This document shows positions 25,018-35,100 of a stretch of DNA of 64,000 nt, in pieces. The first letter of the stretch is position 1. Every line of letters starts with the position of its first letter. The notes beneath the pieces were generated by a model, which searched no databases, was not told where the DNA came from, and was given only the letters and a program-made list of their open reading frames with translations. The DNA is from Amycolatopsis sp. WAC 01376 (GTDB lineage Bacteria > Actinomycetota > Actinomycetes > Mycobacteriales > Pseudonocardiaceae). The position numbers and the translations under genes are program-made. The DNA is taken from positions 62,001-126,000 of the forward strand of contig NZ_QHKL01000012.1 of the NCBI RefSeq assembly GCF_003947415.1, read 5' to 3'.

Positions 25018-26193
25018 TCACGCGGTGGGCAGAGTCGCGAACCGCAGGCCGGCTTCGCTCAGCCTGTCGATCAGCGCCTGCCCCATCGCGGTCGCCGTGG
25101 TGACCTGCCCGGCCGTCGCGGGCAGGTCGTCCAGCGCCAGGCACAGGGCGGACTCGCCGAGCATCTTCGCCGTCTCGCCGTAGCCCGGGTCGCCGCCGGA
25201 CACCTCGGTCCCGACGCGTTCACCGCCGCTTTCGGCGTGGAACCGGACGGAGAACCACGACCGCGCGCGCCGCTGCTCGTCCGGGCCGCCGCCGGGCTTC
25301 ACCAGTTTCGACAGCGCCCGCCGCGCGGGCGGGATTTGGGCGGCGGCGAAGACGAGGCCCATCCCGGCGGCACCGGCGGCCACCACCGGAAGCCGTTTGA
25401 CCGCCGCGAAATGCCGGTACGTGAAGTCGGGGCCGTACGCGGGGAGTGCCGCGGCGGACCGCTCGACGATCATCGAGTCGATGGTCGGCAGCGGCACCGC
25501 CCAGAAACCGTCGGGGTTGCGGTGCGGGATGCCGAGCGTGGTACGCGCCCGGCGGCCTTCCGGCCGTGGTTCGGCCGCCGCGCGGTCCCGTGCCGCACGG
25601 ATACTTGACGGCAGCCGCGAAAACGCTGTCAGCGCCGAAAGAAAGGTTCCACCCGACGGCATCGCGCCGGCGCGCACGTAGCCGTCGATCCGGATCGGTT
25701 TCCCTTGCGGCAGCTGGGAAACGGTGAAGAGGGCGCCGAGGTCGTGCGGGATCGAATCGAATCCGCACGCGTGCACCAGCCGGGCGCCGGTTTCGACGGC
25801 ACGGGCATGGTGGGCGACATACATCCTGTCGACGAACTCGGGCTCGCCGCACAGATCGGCGTAGTCGGTCCCGGCTTCGGCGCAGGCGGCGACCAGCGGC
25901 TCTCCGTAGTGGACGTACGGGCCGACAGTGGTGGCGACGACCTTCGCGGACTCCGCGACCTTCCGCAGCGAGTCCGCATCGGAGACGTCGGCGCGCAACA
26001 ACGACATCCCAGAAAGCGCGGGGTTGATCGAGAAAAGCTTTTCCCGCAACGCTTCCAGTTTGACCGGATCACGTCCGGCCAACGCGAGGCGCAGACCGGG
26101 CGGGGCGGCGCGGGCGAGATATTCCGCCGTCAGGCCACCGGTGAACCCGGTGGCGCCGAACAGGACGACGTCGTGGTCACGGTCGGTGGGCAT
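25018..26193 (-). CDS. Saccharopine dehydrogenase-like / trans-acting enoyl reductase family protein
   Basis: A 391-aa NAD(P)-binding protein. The Rossmann motif is VVLFGATGFTGGLTAEYL (residues 9-26), followed by LALAGRDPVKLEAL. TVGPYVHYGEPLV, YADLCGEPEF and HACGFDSIPHDLGA are typical of the Rv2449c/Rv2953 group. Mycobacterial Rv2953 is a trans-acting enoyl reductase in phthiocerol/phenolphthiocerol lipid synthesis, but most members are uncharacterised. No PKS or lipid genes are adjacent, so the substrate is open. It ends 8 bp from the convergent small secreted gene. Confidence 0.87.
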   Translation of the reverse strand: MPTDRDHDVVLFGATGFTGGLTAEYLARAAPPGLRLALAGRDPVKLEALREKLFSINPALSGMSLLRADVSDADSLRKVAESAKVVATTVGPYVHYGEPLVAACAEAGTDYADLCGEPEFVDRMYVAHHARAVETGARLVHACGFDSIPHDLGALFTVSQLPQGKPIRIDGYVRAGAMPSGGTFLSALTAFSRLPSSIRAARDRAAAEPRPEGRRARTTLGIPHRNPDGFWAVPLPTIDSMIVERSAAALPAYGPDFTYRHFAAVKRLPVVAAGAAGMGLVFAAAQIPPARRALSKLVKPGGGPDEQRRARSWFSVRFHAESGGERVGTEVSGGDPGYGETAKMLGESALCLALDDLPATAGQVTTATAMGQALIDRLSEAGLRFATLPTA

Positions 26194-26212
26194 GGCGTCA
26201 GGCTACCGCCGG

Positions 26213-26854
26213 TCATCGCCTGTCGCCGGTGTAGACGACGGCGGCGCTCACCGCGTCCACCCCCGTGATCAGCTCGGCGAGCGCCCTCGGGAGGTCCCGG
26301 TGCGTGGACTCCGCCCAGGTCCGCAGGCCGGCGCGGTCGAGTTCCGGTTCGCAGAAGTCGTCGAGACCGATGGTCCAGGCCACCAGGGCCAGGCAGACCG
26401 AATGCGGATCCGGCTGTTCGGTGCCGAGGACGGCCGCCCTCGACTTGCTGCGCGCGGCCGTCGACATCAGCAGATCACGCGGCGGGTACCGGTGATTCTT
26501 CCGCATGAACATCCGGTCGGTCTCGCGGTCGATCACGCCCGCGGCGAGCAGATTCTCCGCGACCGTTTCACCCAGTTCATGCCGCAGATGGGAGACCCAT
26601 TCCCGGACGGTCTGCGGCTCGCGTTCGCGGAGGATTTCCGAAAACACCCGATCCAGCGGTGGATGCGCGAGACCGCGCCGGGTCAGCGGGCGGATTCGCT
26701 TGCGTTCCACGGTGATCCGCTCGGCGAGGAGGAGATCACAGAGCGCGGAACCGGCCATTCCGATGCCGAGCCCCGTGCGGCGCAGCGCGGGTTTTCCGGT
26801 GAACTCGTCGTGGGCGAGGAAGAACAGGGAATCGACCAAGGTCAGCCGACGCAT
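26213..26854 (-). CDS. GPP34 (GOLPH3-like) family protein
   Basis: A 213-aa protein with the GPP34 pattern: LTLVDSLFFLAHDEFTGKPA at the N-terminus, GLGIGMAGSALCDLLLAERI, and a C-terminal all-helical region (ARSKSRAAVLGTEQPDPHSV). The eukaryotic relatives GOLPH3/Vps74 bind phosphatidylinositol-4-phosphate. The role of the many actinobacterial copies is unknown. ATG 26854 is preferred because GGAGGG lies 10 bases upstream, while GTG 26863 would abut it. The gene sits 20 bp upstream of the oxidoreductase on the same strand and may be co-transcribed. Confidence 0.88.
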   Translation of the reverse strand: MRRLTLVDSLFFLAHDEFTGKPALRRTGLGIGMAGSALCDLLLAERITVERKRIRPLTRRGLAHPPLDRVFSEILREREPQTVREWVSHLRHELGETVAENLLAAGVIDRETDRMFMRKNHRYPPRDLLMSTAARSKSRAAVLGTEQPDPHSVCLALVAWTIGLDDFCEPELDRAGLRTWAESTHRDLPRALAELITGVDAVSAAVVYTGDRR

Positions 26855-27042
26855 GAATGGCACGCCCTCCGGCGTTGTGGTGCGGGACGGCCAAGGTAGC
26901 GGTAGCGGGTGGACCGTTGCGACCCGAGGTCCGTTTTTAGCCTGAACGGACGTACCTCGCCGGGGTGCCCGGCCCTAGGGTGGGATGGCTCTCGCAAGAT
27001 CAAGAGCCTTCAGCGCCAAACCGACGTCCGGGGGGACGGTTC

Positions 27043-28518
27043 ATGGGTACGCAAAGACCGCGGCGCGGTCTCGGCCATCGACGGCTCGGAGCCGCGCAGA
27101 TCGTCTTCTTCGTGGTGGCCGCGGCGGGTCCGCTCTTCGCCATCGCGGGCGGGGTCCCGACGAACTACGCCGTCACCGGCAGTGTCGGGGTGCCGCTGTC
27201 GTTTCTCCTGCTCGCCCCGATCCTGGGGTTGTTCGCGGTCGGCTACTCCGCGATGAGCCGCTACATCACCAACGCGGGCGCGTTCTACCCCTACGTCGCC
27301 AACGGCGTCGGCAAATCCACCGGCGCCGGGATCGCGTTCGTCACGCTGTTCTCCTACAACGCCATCCAGATCAGCATCTACGGTCTGTTCGGCTGGTCGG
27401 TGTCGACGTGGCTGGGCACCCTCACCGGATCCCCGCCGCCGTGGTGGCTGTGCGCGCTGGTGATGGTGCTGATCGTCGGCGCGCTCGGTGTCCTGCGGAT
27501 CGACCTCAACGCCAAGGTGCTCGGGGTGGCGCTGTGCCTCGAGGTCGCCGTCGTCGCGATCGTCGACATCGCGTTGTTCGCGAATCCGGCGGGCGGCAGT
27601 GTCTCCTGGGTTCCGCTGGAACCGTCGAGCCTGTTCACGACCGGTGTGGGCGCGGTGTTCGCGTTCTCCGCGGCCGCGTTCATCGGCTTCGAGGGCGCGG
27701 CGACCTACGGCGAGGAGACGCGGGAACCCAGCCGCACGGTCGGCCGGGCGACGTTCGCGGCGATCGGTCTCACCGCGGTGCTCTACGTCGTCTCGTCGCT
27801 CGCGCTCGCCGTGGGCACCGGGCCGGACGTCATCATCACCGCCGCGGCCGCCCAGGGCCCGGACCTGCTGTTCAACCTGGCGGGCGAGCATCTCGGTGGC
27901 ACGTTCTCCGACGTCGCGTACACGCTGTTCGTGACCGGGCAGTGCGCGGCGCTGCTGAGCTTCCACAACGCCGTCGCCCGGTATTTCTTCGCGCTGGGCC
28001 GGGAAGGGCTGCTGCCGCGCTCGCTGGCCAAGACCAGCAAACGCACCGGCGCGCCGGTGGCCGGTTCGCTCACGCAGACCGCCCTCGCGCTGGCGGTCGT
28101 GTCGCTGTTCGCGATCGCGGACCGCGACCCGGTGACCGAACTGTTCACCTGGCTCGGCACGACGGCGTCCACCGGCGTCGTGGTGATCATGATCGCCGTC
28201 TCGCTTTCGGTGATCGGCTTTTTCAAACGGCGCCGTCACGCCGAAAACGCCTGGCGCCGCTGGATCGCGCCGGCGCTGGCGATCCTCGCCTTGTCGGCCG
28301 TCCTCGCGTTGATCCTGGTCAACTTCGATCTGCTGCTCGGCCCGGCCGGGACGTTCCTGTTGCGCTGGGGCCTGCCCGGTCTCGTGCTCGTCGCGGCACT
28401 GGTCGGTTTCCTGCGCGCGGAAGTGTTGCGGACCAAGGATCCCGCCACGTATGCCGCCATCGGCGGTCCACCTGAGGACGAGGACGCCGAACCCGCCGGG
28501 CTGAGGGCGGTCCGATGA
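27043..28518 (+). CDS. APC family amino-acid permease
   Basis: A 491-aa membrane protein with about 12 hydrophobic helices. The first has the family's opening (GAAQIVFFVVAAAGPLFAIAGG), followed by PLSFLLLAPILGLFAVGYSAMSR and an AGAFYPYVANGVGK segment. GFEGAATYGEETREPSRTVGRA is characteristic of the APC superfamily. It is predicted to take up an amino acid or polyamine by proton symport. The substrate is unknown. The ATG has GGGGG upstream. The 3' end overlaps the GNAT gene by 4 bases. Confidence 0.9.
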   Translation: MGTQRPRRGLGHRRLGAAQIVFFVVAAAGPLFAIAGGVPTNYAVTGSVGVPLSFLLLAPILGLFAVGYSAMSRYITNAGAFYPYVANGVGKSTGAGIAFVTLFSYNAIQISIYGLFGWSVSTWLGTLTGSPPPWWLCALVMVLIVGALGVLRIDLNAKVLGVALCLEVAVVAIVDIALFANPAGGSVSWVPLEPSSLFTTGVGAVFAFSAAAFIGFEGAATYGEETREPSRTVGRATFAAIGLTAVLYVVSSLALAVGTGPDVIITAAAAQGPDLLFNLAGEHLGGTFSDVAYTLFVTGQCAALLSFHNAVARYFFALGREGLLPRSLAKTSKRTGAPVAGSLTQTALALAVVSLFAIADRDPVTELFTWLGTTASTGVVVIMIAVSLSVIGFFKRRRHAENAWRRWIAPALAILALSAVLALILVNFDLLLGPAGTFLLRWGLPGLVLVAALVGFLRAEVLRTKDPATYAAIGGPPEDEDAEPAGLRAVR

Positions 28519-29075
28519 TCGTCCGCGCCGTCGAACCGTCCGAAATGGACATCGTGGTCGACGTGCTGTCCGAGGCCTTCCACGACGACCCCGTGAGCGT
28601 CTGGGTCTTTCCCGGTGACGAGCGCCGCGCGGTGGCGCTGCCGATCTTCCACCGGGCGGTCCTGCTCGGGACGCTGGCCGCGGGCGGCCACGTCGACGTC
28701 ACCGGAGACCTGTCCGCGGCCGTCCTCTGGTCGCCCGGCGGCGAGGAGGACATGGACGGTGACACGTTCGCCGGGCTCACCGGGGAAGAACTCGGCAGGC
28801 TCGCGACGTTGTTCGAGTTGATGACCGAGCGCGCCCCCGGCGGCGAGTACCACCACGCGCAGTTCGTCGGCGTCCGCAAGAGCGCGCAGCGGCAGGGGAT
28901 CGGCGCGCGGGTGTTGAAGCACGGGCTCGACAGGTACGGCGCGGTGCCCGCGTACCTGGAGGCCAGCAGTCCGGAGAGCGCGAAACTGTACCGGCGGCTG
29001 GGTTTCCGTGATCACGGCCCGGCGTTCGCGGCCGAGGGCGGGCCGCCGATGCTGCCCATGTGGCGGGAGCCGTGA
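28515..29075 (+). CDS. GNAT family N-acetyltransferase
   Basis: A 186-aa acetyl-CoA-dependent acetyltransferase. The acetyl-CoA pyrophosphate loop is seen as VRKSAQRQGIGARVL (about residues 119-133), followed by YLEASSPESAKLYRRLGFRD, the usual C-terminal strand. The substrate is unknown. It overlaps the permease stop (ATGA), so the acceptor may be a compound imported by that permease, but this is inference from position only. Confidence 0.9.
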   Translation: MIVRAVEPSEMDIVVDVLSEAFHDDPVSVWVFPGDERRAVALPIFHRAVLLGTLAAGGHVDVTGDLSAAVLWSPGGEEDMDGDTFAGLTGEELGRLATLFELMTERAPGGEYHHAQFVGVRKSAQRQGIGARVLKHGLDRYGAVPAYLEASSPESAKLYRRLGFRDHGPAFAAEGGPPMLPMWREP

Positions 29076-29124
29076 CGGATCCCTCGTCAATTTGTCTATA
29101 AAGGACTGGTAAAGTAGCGGCCAG

Positions 29125-29436
29125 ATGACGACGAATCGTGCCCCCGCACCACGGCACCGTTCCGTCTTCTTTCTCCTGATCTTGCTCGTCTTCGCCTTCG
29201 TCACGCCGACCGTTCCCCACGGGCACGGCCGGGCGGCGACGGAGGATCCGGTCGCCGTCTTCGCGACCCATCCGCTGCCCGCCTTCCACGGCGGGCAAGC
29301 CGTCCCCCTCGCCGACGTGCCCGCCGAAACGGCGACCGTCGACCTCCCCGACGCCGGTGAAGCCCCTGAACAGGGCGAATCCGTCGTCGTCACCCGTGCG
29401 GTGCCCCAGGCTCCAGCACGGGCACCTCCGCGCTGA
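29125..29436 (+). CDS. Small secreted or membrane-anchored protein, unknown
   Basis: A 103-aa protein with a basic N-terminus, one hydrophobic helix (VFFLLILLVFAFVTPTV, about residues 14-30) and a Pro/Ala-rich tail containing HGHG. There is no recognised domain. It starts 49 bp after the GNAT gene, just behind an AT-rich stretch (29085-29112) that may hold its promoter. The composition agrees with a real coding region, but the family is not recognised. Confidence 0.55.
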   Translation: MTTNRAPAPRHRSVFFLLILLVFAFVTPTVPHGHGRAATEDPVAVFATHPLPAFHGGQAVPLADVPAETATVDLPDAGEAPEQGESVVVTRAVPQAPARAPPR

Positions 29437-29456
29437 CCCGGTCTCAACGTCTGTTG

Positions 29457-29569
29457 GTGAACCCGCGCCGCGATCGACGTCGGCAGGGCGAGGCTTGGTT
29501 ATTCACCTCGCCGGGGCGGAAAGGCGCCCTGCCACCGCGATAGCGGGGCCTTCGGCCGGGCGGGTTCAC
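29457..29569 (+). ncRNA. Structured leader (riboswitch candidate) upstream of a CPA2 antiporter
   Basis: A 10-bp closing stem, GTGAACCCGC (29457-29466) with GCGGGTTCAC (29560-29569), encloses a multibranched fold. GGCAG/CTGCC (29482-29486 with 29529-29533) encloses a GGCGAGG/CCTCGCC hairpin (29487-29493 with 29506-29512) and a GGGCG/CGCCC hairpin with a GAAAGG loop (29514-29529); the last pair competes for C29529. CCGC-GATA-GCGG (29535-29546) and GGCC-TTC-GGCC (29547-29557) follow. The antiporter ATG is 79 bases downstream. The class was not recognised from the conserved sequences of well-known riboswitches. Pairings were found by eye. Confidence 0.5.
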
Positions 29570-29647
29570 GCGTCCGGCCGAGTTTGCGAACTCGTCGCAG
29601 CTCCGCCAACAGGCCTCAAGCCGCATCAGCCACTATCGGAGGTCTCC

Positions 29648-30865
29648 ATGAGTTCCGGTCATGCCCTGCTGGCCGTCGGCGGGGCGTTCCTCGCCGCCGG
29701 CGTCATCGCCAGAGCGGGCGCCCGTATCGGGCTGCCGACCATCCCCCTGTTCATGCTGGCCGGTTTCGTCTTCGGCCCCAACACCCCCGGACTGTCCCTT
29801 GTGGACGATCCGGCCGAACTCGGTGTGCTCGCCGGGCTCGGTCTCGTCTTCCTCCTGTTCTACCTCGGCCTCGAATTCTCCCTCGACGACCTGGCCAAGG
29901 GCGGGCGCAAACTCGTCTGGTCCGGGCTGATCTACCTGATCCTCAACATCGGCGGCGGGCTCGGCTTCGGTTTCCTGCTGGGCTGGGGGACCAGGGAAGC
30001 GCTGGTCATCGCCGGGGCCATCGGGATCTCGTCGTCCGCGATCGTCACGAAACTCCTGCTCGAATCCCGCCGGATGAACAATCCCGAATCCCGGCTGATC
30101 ATGGGCATCATCGTGATCGAGGACCTGTTCCTCGCGCTGTACCTGGCGTTGCTGCAGCCGGTGTTGTCCGGCGCCGGGAGTTTCGGTTCGGCGATGGCCG
30201 ACTTCGGCAAGGCCTTCGGGTTCCTGCTCGTGATGGCCGCGCTCGCCCGCTGGGGCGGCCGCGTGGTGTCGAAGCTGTTCGGTTCGGCCGACGACGAACT
30301 GCTGACCGTCTGCTTCGTCGGTGTCGCGGTCATGGGCGCCGCCGTCGCCGAAGAGGTCGGGGTGTCCGACGCCATCGGCGCGTTCATGGTCGGCATGATG
30401 CTCGGCGGGTCGAAGGTCGCGCCGCGGATCCACAAACTGGTGCTCCCGCTGCGGGACGCGTTCGGCGCGCTGTTCTTCTTCATCTTCGGGCTCAGCATCG
30501 ACCCGAACGCCGTCGGTTCGGTGGTCGTGCCGGTGCTGATCGCGGTGGCGCTGACGATCGTGCTGAACCTGGGCGCGGGTGCGCTCGCCGCGCGGCTGAA
30601 CGGGTTCGATCGCCAATCCGGGGTGAACATCGGGCTGACCGTGCTCACCCGTGGCGAGTTCTCACTGGTGCTCGCCGCGATGGCGACCGCGGCCGGGCTG
30701 GACTCGCGGGTCGCGCCGTTCGTCGCGGGTTACGTCCTGCTGCTCGCCGTGATCGGCCCGATCGCGGTCATCCGCTCGGAGAAACTCACCTGGTTGCTAC
30801 CGGCGAGTATCGTCCGGGATGATCCGACCAGCCGAGGCCGCGAAACGCCGGCCCGGGCGGTGTGA
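29648..30865 (+). CDS. CPA2 family cation:proton antiporter
   Basis: A 405-aa membrane protein of the KefB/CPA2 type with about 12 helices: MLAGFVFGPNTPG, LGLVFLLFYLGLEFSLDDL, GISSSAIVTKLLLESRR and GVSDAIGAFMVGMMLGG, then FGALFFFIFGLSID. It lacks the cytoplasmic TrkA-N/RCK domain of KefB, so it probably works with a separate regulatory subunit or alone, exchanging K+ or Na+ for H+. A GGAGG site precedes the ATG. The 211-bp upstream region folds into a structured leader that may regulate it. Confidence 0.9.
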   Translation: MSSGHALLAVGGAFLAAGVIARAGARIGLPTIPLFMLAGFVFGPNTPGLSLVDDPAELGVLAGLGLVFLLFYLGLEFSLDDLAKGGRKLVWSGLIYLILNIGGGLGFGFLLGWGTREALVIAGAIGISSSAIVTKLLLESRRMNNPESRLIMGIIVIEDLFLALYLALLQPVLSGAGSFGSAMADFGKAFGFLLVMAALARWGGRVVSKLFGSADDELLTVCFVGVAVMGAAVAEEVGVSDAIGAFMVGMMLGGSKVAPRIHKLVLPLRDAFGALFFFIFGLSIDPNAVGSVVVPVLIAVALTIVLNLGAGALAARLNGFDRQSGVNIGLTVLTRGEFSLVLAAMATAAGLDSRVAPFVAGYVLLLAVIGPIAVIRSEKLTWLLPASIVRDDPTSRGRETPARAV

Positions 30866-30878
30866 CTAGGAGGCCTGG

Positions 30879-32042
30879 GTGACGGAACGGTTCGGCGGCT
30901 ACCAGAACGAGATCTACCTGCAGGGGCTCGGCGGGACCTTCCCGCCGTGCTCCACCGACGCCACGAAGCTGGAGGAATCGGCGCGGGAGATCCTCGAACC
31001 GGGGCCGTTCTGGTACGTCGCGGGTTCGGCCGGTTCCGGCGCCACGGCCCGCGCCAACCGGGAGGCGTTCGACCGCTGGCGCCTGGTGCCCCGGATGCTC
31101 ACCGGCGCCACCGAACGCGATCTGTCGACGACGGTGCTGGGGACCCCGGTGCCGGCGCCGGTGCTGATGGCGCCGGTCGGTGTCCAGTCGATCGTGCACG
31201 AGGACGCCGAACCGGCGGCCGCTCGCGCGGCGGCGTCGGTCGGCCTGCCGTACGTCATGTCGACGGCGTCGTCCACGAGCATCGAGGACGTCGCCGAGGC
31301 GAGTGGCGAGGGGCCGCGCTGGTTCCAGCTGTACTGGCCGTCGGACAACGAGGTCTGCGCGAGCATCCTGGCGCGAGCGAAGGCCGCGGGCTTCACCACG
31401 CTCGTGGTCACGCTCGACACCTGGACGCTCGCGTGGCGCCCGAACGACCTCGACCACGCGTACCTGCCGTTCATCAAGGGCATCGGGCTCGGCGTCCCGC
31501 TGAGCGACCCGGTGTTCCGCAGCCTGCTGGAGAAGACGCCCGAAGAGGACCCGCCCACCGCGATCCTGCGCTGGATCTCGATGATCACCGGCACGGACAG
31601 CACCTGGGACCGGCTCCCGTTCCTGCGTGAGCACTGGGACGGGCCGATCGTGCTCAAGGGCATCCAGCACCCCGACGACGCGCGCCGCGCCGTCGAGGCC
31701 GGGATGGACGGGATCGTCGTGTCCAACCACGGCGGCCGGCAGGTCGACGGCGCGATCGCCTCGCTCGACGCGCTCCCGGAGATCGTGGCCGCGGTCGGCG
31801 ACCGGCTCGAGATCCTGTTCGACTCCGGCATCCGCACCGGCGCCGACATCGCCAAGGCGCTCGCGCTCGGGGCGAAGGCCGTGCTGGTGGGGCGGCCGTG
31901 GGTGTACGGCCTGGCGCACGCGGGGGAGGACGGCGTCCGGCACGTGCTGCGGAGCCTGCTCGCCGACCTCGACCTGACCATGGGCCTGTCCGGGCACCGG
32001 ACCCTGGCCGACCTCACCCCCGGCTCCCTCACGCGCTCCTGA
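30879..32042 (+). CDS. Lactate 2-monooxygenase-like FMN-dependent alpha-hydroxy acid oxidase
   Basis: A 387-aa FMN enzyme. It opens GGYQNEIYLQGLGG, has APVLMAPVGVQSI and FQLYWPSDNEV, and carries the catalytic His and Arg in VSNHGGRQVDGAIASLDALP, with ILFDSGIRTGAD as the phosphate-binding strand. These features match lactate 2-monooxygenase, which converts L-lactate and O2 to acetate, CO2 and water, better than lactate dehydrogenase LldD. GTG at 30879 has AGGAGG upstream. It begins 13 bp after the antiporter and is probably in its transcript. Confidence 0.9.
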   Translation: MTERFGGYQNEIYLQGLGGTFPPCSTDATKLEESAREILEPGPFWYVAGSAGSGATARANREAFDRWRLVPRMLTGATERDLSTTVLGTPVPAPVLMAPVGVQSIVHEDAEPAAARAAASVGLPYVMSTASSTSIEDVAEASGEGPRWFQLYWPSDNEVCASILARAKAAGFTTLVVTLDTWTLAWRPNDLDHAYLPFIKGIGLGVPLSDPVFRSLLEKTPEEDPPTAILRWISMITGTDSTWDRLPFLREHWDGPIVLKGIQHPDDARRAVEAGMDGIVVSNHGGRQVDGAIASLDALPEIVAAVGDRLEILFDSGIRTGADIAKALALGAKAVLVGRPWVYGLAHAGEDGVRHVLRSLLADLDLTMGLSGHRTLADLTPGSLTRS

Positions 32043-32050
32043 CCTCCGCG

Positions 32051-32107
32051 TTTCGTCCTCTGAATGCGGTAGTTCGCATTGCCGACTACCGCATTCAGAG
32101 GACGAAA
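32051..32107. repeat. 23-bp perfect palindrome (type III)
   Basis: Arms 32051-32073 and 32085-32107 are perfect with an 11-base loop. It lies 9 bp after the lactate monooxygenase stop, so it may end that transcript. Its right part, GCATTCAGAGGACGAAATGC (32091-32110), is 18 of 20 identical to 36243-36262 on the far side of hrpA. Confidence 0.9.
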
Positions 32108-32178
32108 TGCCCGGGTGATGTCGCCTCCGGCATATTCGGAGGCCGGGATCGTGACGCACGGCTATCCTGGTGCCGGTC

Positions 32179-35100
32179 ATGGCTTCTCAACCTTCCCCGC
32201 TCGGCGCCCTGCGCGCTCGCCTGCCCGAACTCATGTCGCGCGACGAGCACCGCCTCCGGCGCAGGCTCGACGGTGCCCGGAAAACGCGTAACGCCGAGTT
32301 GCTCGCCGCGCAGATCGAGGCCGACATCGAGGCCGCCGAACTGCGGGTCACCCGCAGGCGCGACAACGTCCCGAAGATCTCGTTCCCCGAAGAGCTGCCC
32401 GTCAGCCAGCGCAAGGACGAGATCGCCGCGGCCATCCGCGACCACCAGGTGGTGATCGTCGCGGGGGAGACAGGCTCCGGGAAGACGACCCAGCTGCCGA
32501 AGATCTGCCTCGAACTCGGTCGCGGCGTCCGCGGCCAGATCGGGCACACGCAACCGAGGCGGCTGGCCGCGCGCACGGTCGCCGACCGCATCGCCTCCGA
32601 GCTGAACACCGAACTCGGCGAGGCCGTCGGCTACAAGGTCCGGTTCACCGACCATTCCGGCCAGGACACGCTGGTCAAGCTGATGACGGACGGCATCCTG
32701 CTCGCCGAGATCCAGACCGACCGGATGCTGCGCCAGTACGACACGCTGATCATCGACGAGGCACACGAGCGCAGCCTCAACATCGACTTCATCCTCGGCT
32801 ACGTCAAACAGCTCCTGCCGCGCCGCCCCGACCTCAAGGTGATCATCACCTCGGCGACGATCGATCCGGAGCGGTTCTCCAAGCATTTCGGCGACGCGCC
32901 GATCGTGGAGGTCTCCGGCCGGACGTATCCGGTCGAGGTCCGCTACCGGCCGATCATCGACCCCGACGACCCGGACGCCGACCAGGATCGCGACCAGACG
33001 CAGGCCATCTGCGACGCCGTCGACGAACTCCAGCACGAGGGACCGGGCGACATCCTGGTGTTCCTCTCCGGCGAGCGGGAAATCCGCGACGCCGCGGACG
33101 CCCTGTCCAAACAAGACCTCCGCAACACCGAGATCCTGCCGCTGTACGCCCGGCTTTCGTCGTCGGACCAGCATCGCGTGTTCCAGCGCCACACCGGGCG
33201 CCGCGTCGTCCTCGCCACGAACGTCGCCGAGACGTCGCTGACCGTGCCGGGCATCAAGTACGTCGTCGACCCCGGCACCGCGCGCATCTCGCGCTACAGC
33301 CATCGCACCAAGGTGCAGCGGCTGCCGATCGAGCCGGTGTCGCAGGCGTCGGCGAACCAGCGCAAGGGCCGCTGCGGCCGGACGTCCGACGGTATCTGCA
33401 TCCGGCTGTACTCCGAAGACGACTTCGACGCCCGGCCCGAGTTCACCGATCCGGAGATCCTGCGGACGAACCTCGCGTCGGTCATCCTGCAGATGACCTC
33501 GCTCGGCCTCGGCGACATCGCGGCGTTCCCCTTCGTGGAGCCGCCGGATCGCCGCCAGGTCGCCGACGGTGTCCAGCTGCTGCAGGAGCTCGGCGCGTTC
33601 GACATGACCGACGGCAAGAAGCTCACCGAGACCGGCCGCAAGCTCGCGCTGCTCCCGGTCGACCCGCGGATGGCGCGGATGGTGCTGGAAGCCTCCCGCA
33701 ACGGCTGCGTCCGCGAAGTGATGATCATCGCCGCCGCACTGTCCATTCAGGACCCGCGTGAGCGGCCGGCGGAGAAGCAGCAGGCGGCGGACGAGCAGCA
33801 CGCGCGGTTCGCGGACAAGACGTCGGACTTCCTGGCGTACCTGAACCTGTGGGAGTACGTCACCGAGCAGCAGAAGGCGTTGTCCACCAACCAGTTCCGC
33901 CGGATGTGCCGCAACGAGTACCTGAACTACCTGCGCATCCGCGAATGGCAGGACATCTTCAGCCAGCTGCGTCAGCTGGCCAAACCGCTCGGCATCACCC
34001 TCGGCACGGACGGTCCTGCCGATCCGCAACGGGTGCACACGTCGCTGATCGCCGGGCTGCTGTCGCACGTCGGCCTCAAGGATCCGGCCAAGGGCGACTA
34101 TCTCGGCGCGCGTGGGGCACGCTTCTCGGTGTTCCCGGGTTCGGCGCTGTTCAAGAAGCAGCCGCGGTTCGTGATGTCGGCCGAGCTGGTCGAAACCTCA
34201 CGCCTGTGGGGCCGGGTCAACGCGCGGATCGAGCCGGAATGGGTCGAGCCGCTCGCCGGCCACGTGGTGAAGCGGAACTACTCCGAGCCGCACTGGGAAC
34301 GCAAACAGGGCGCGGTGATGGCGCTCGAGAAGGTGACCCTGTACGGGGTCCCGCTCGTCGCCGACCGCCGCGTCAACTACGGCCGCATCGATCCCGAGGT
34401 GAGCCGCGAGCTGTTCATCCGGCACGCGCTCGTCGAAGGCGACTGGGAGACCAGGCACCACTTCTTCCGCGAGAACCGTGCGCTGCTCGACGAGGTCGAA
34501 GACCTGGAGAACCGGGCGCGCCGCCGCGACATCCTGGTCGACGACGAGACGCTGTTCGAGTTCTACGACCAGCGTGTCCCGGCCGACGTCGTCTCCGCAC
34601 GGCATTTCGACAGCTGGTGGAAGAAGGCGCGGCACACCGAGCCCGACCTGCTGAGCTTCGAGAAGACGATGCTCATCAACGAGACCGCGGGCGGCATCCG
34701 CGAGGCCGACTACCCCGACTTCTGGACGCAGGGCAGCCAGACCTTCAAGCTCACGTACCAGTTCGAGCCGGGCGCGGACGCGGACGGCGTCACCGTGCAC
34801 ATCCCGCTGCCGGTGCTGAACCAGGTCACCCCGGACGGCTTCGACTGGCAGGTCCCGGGCCTGCGCGAAGAACTGGTGACGCAGCTGATCAAGTCGCTGC
34901 CCAAGGCGATCCGGCGCAACTTCGTGCCGGCGCCCGACCACGCGAAACTGGTGCTGTCGCGCGTCGGCCCGGCCGACGGTCCGCTGCTGCACGCTGTGGC
35001 CGACGAACTGGAGGCCTTGCGCGGGGTGGTGATCCCCGACGACGCTTGGCAGCTCTCCGCCGTCCCCGAACATCTGAAGATGACCTTCCGCGTGGTCGAC

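Noticed and set aside
29457..29569. Assignment of the antiporter leader to a known riboswitch class (c-di-AMP, fluoride, yybP-ykoY, cobalamin)
   Set aside because: None of the conserved core sequences of these classes could be found by eye, so the class is left open.
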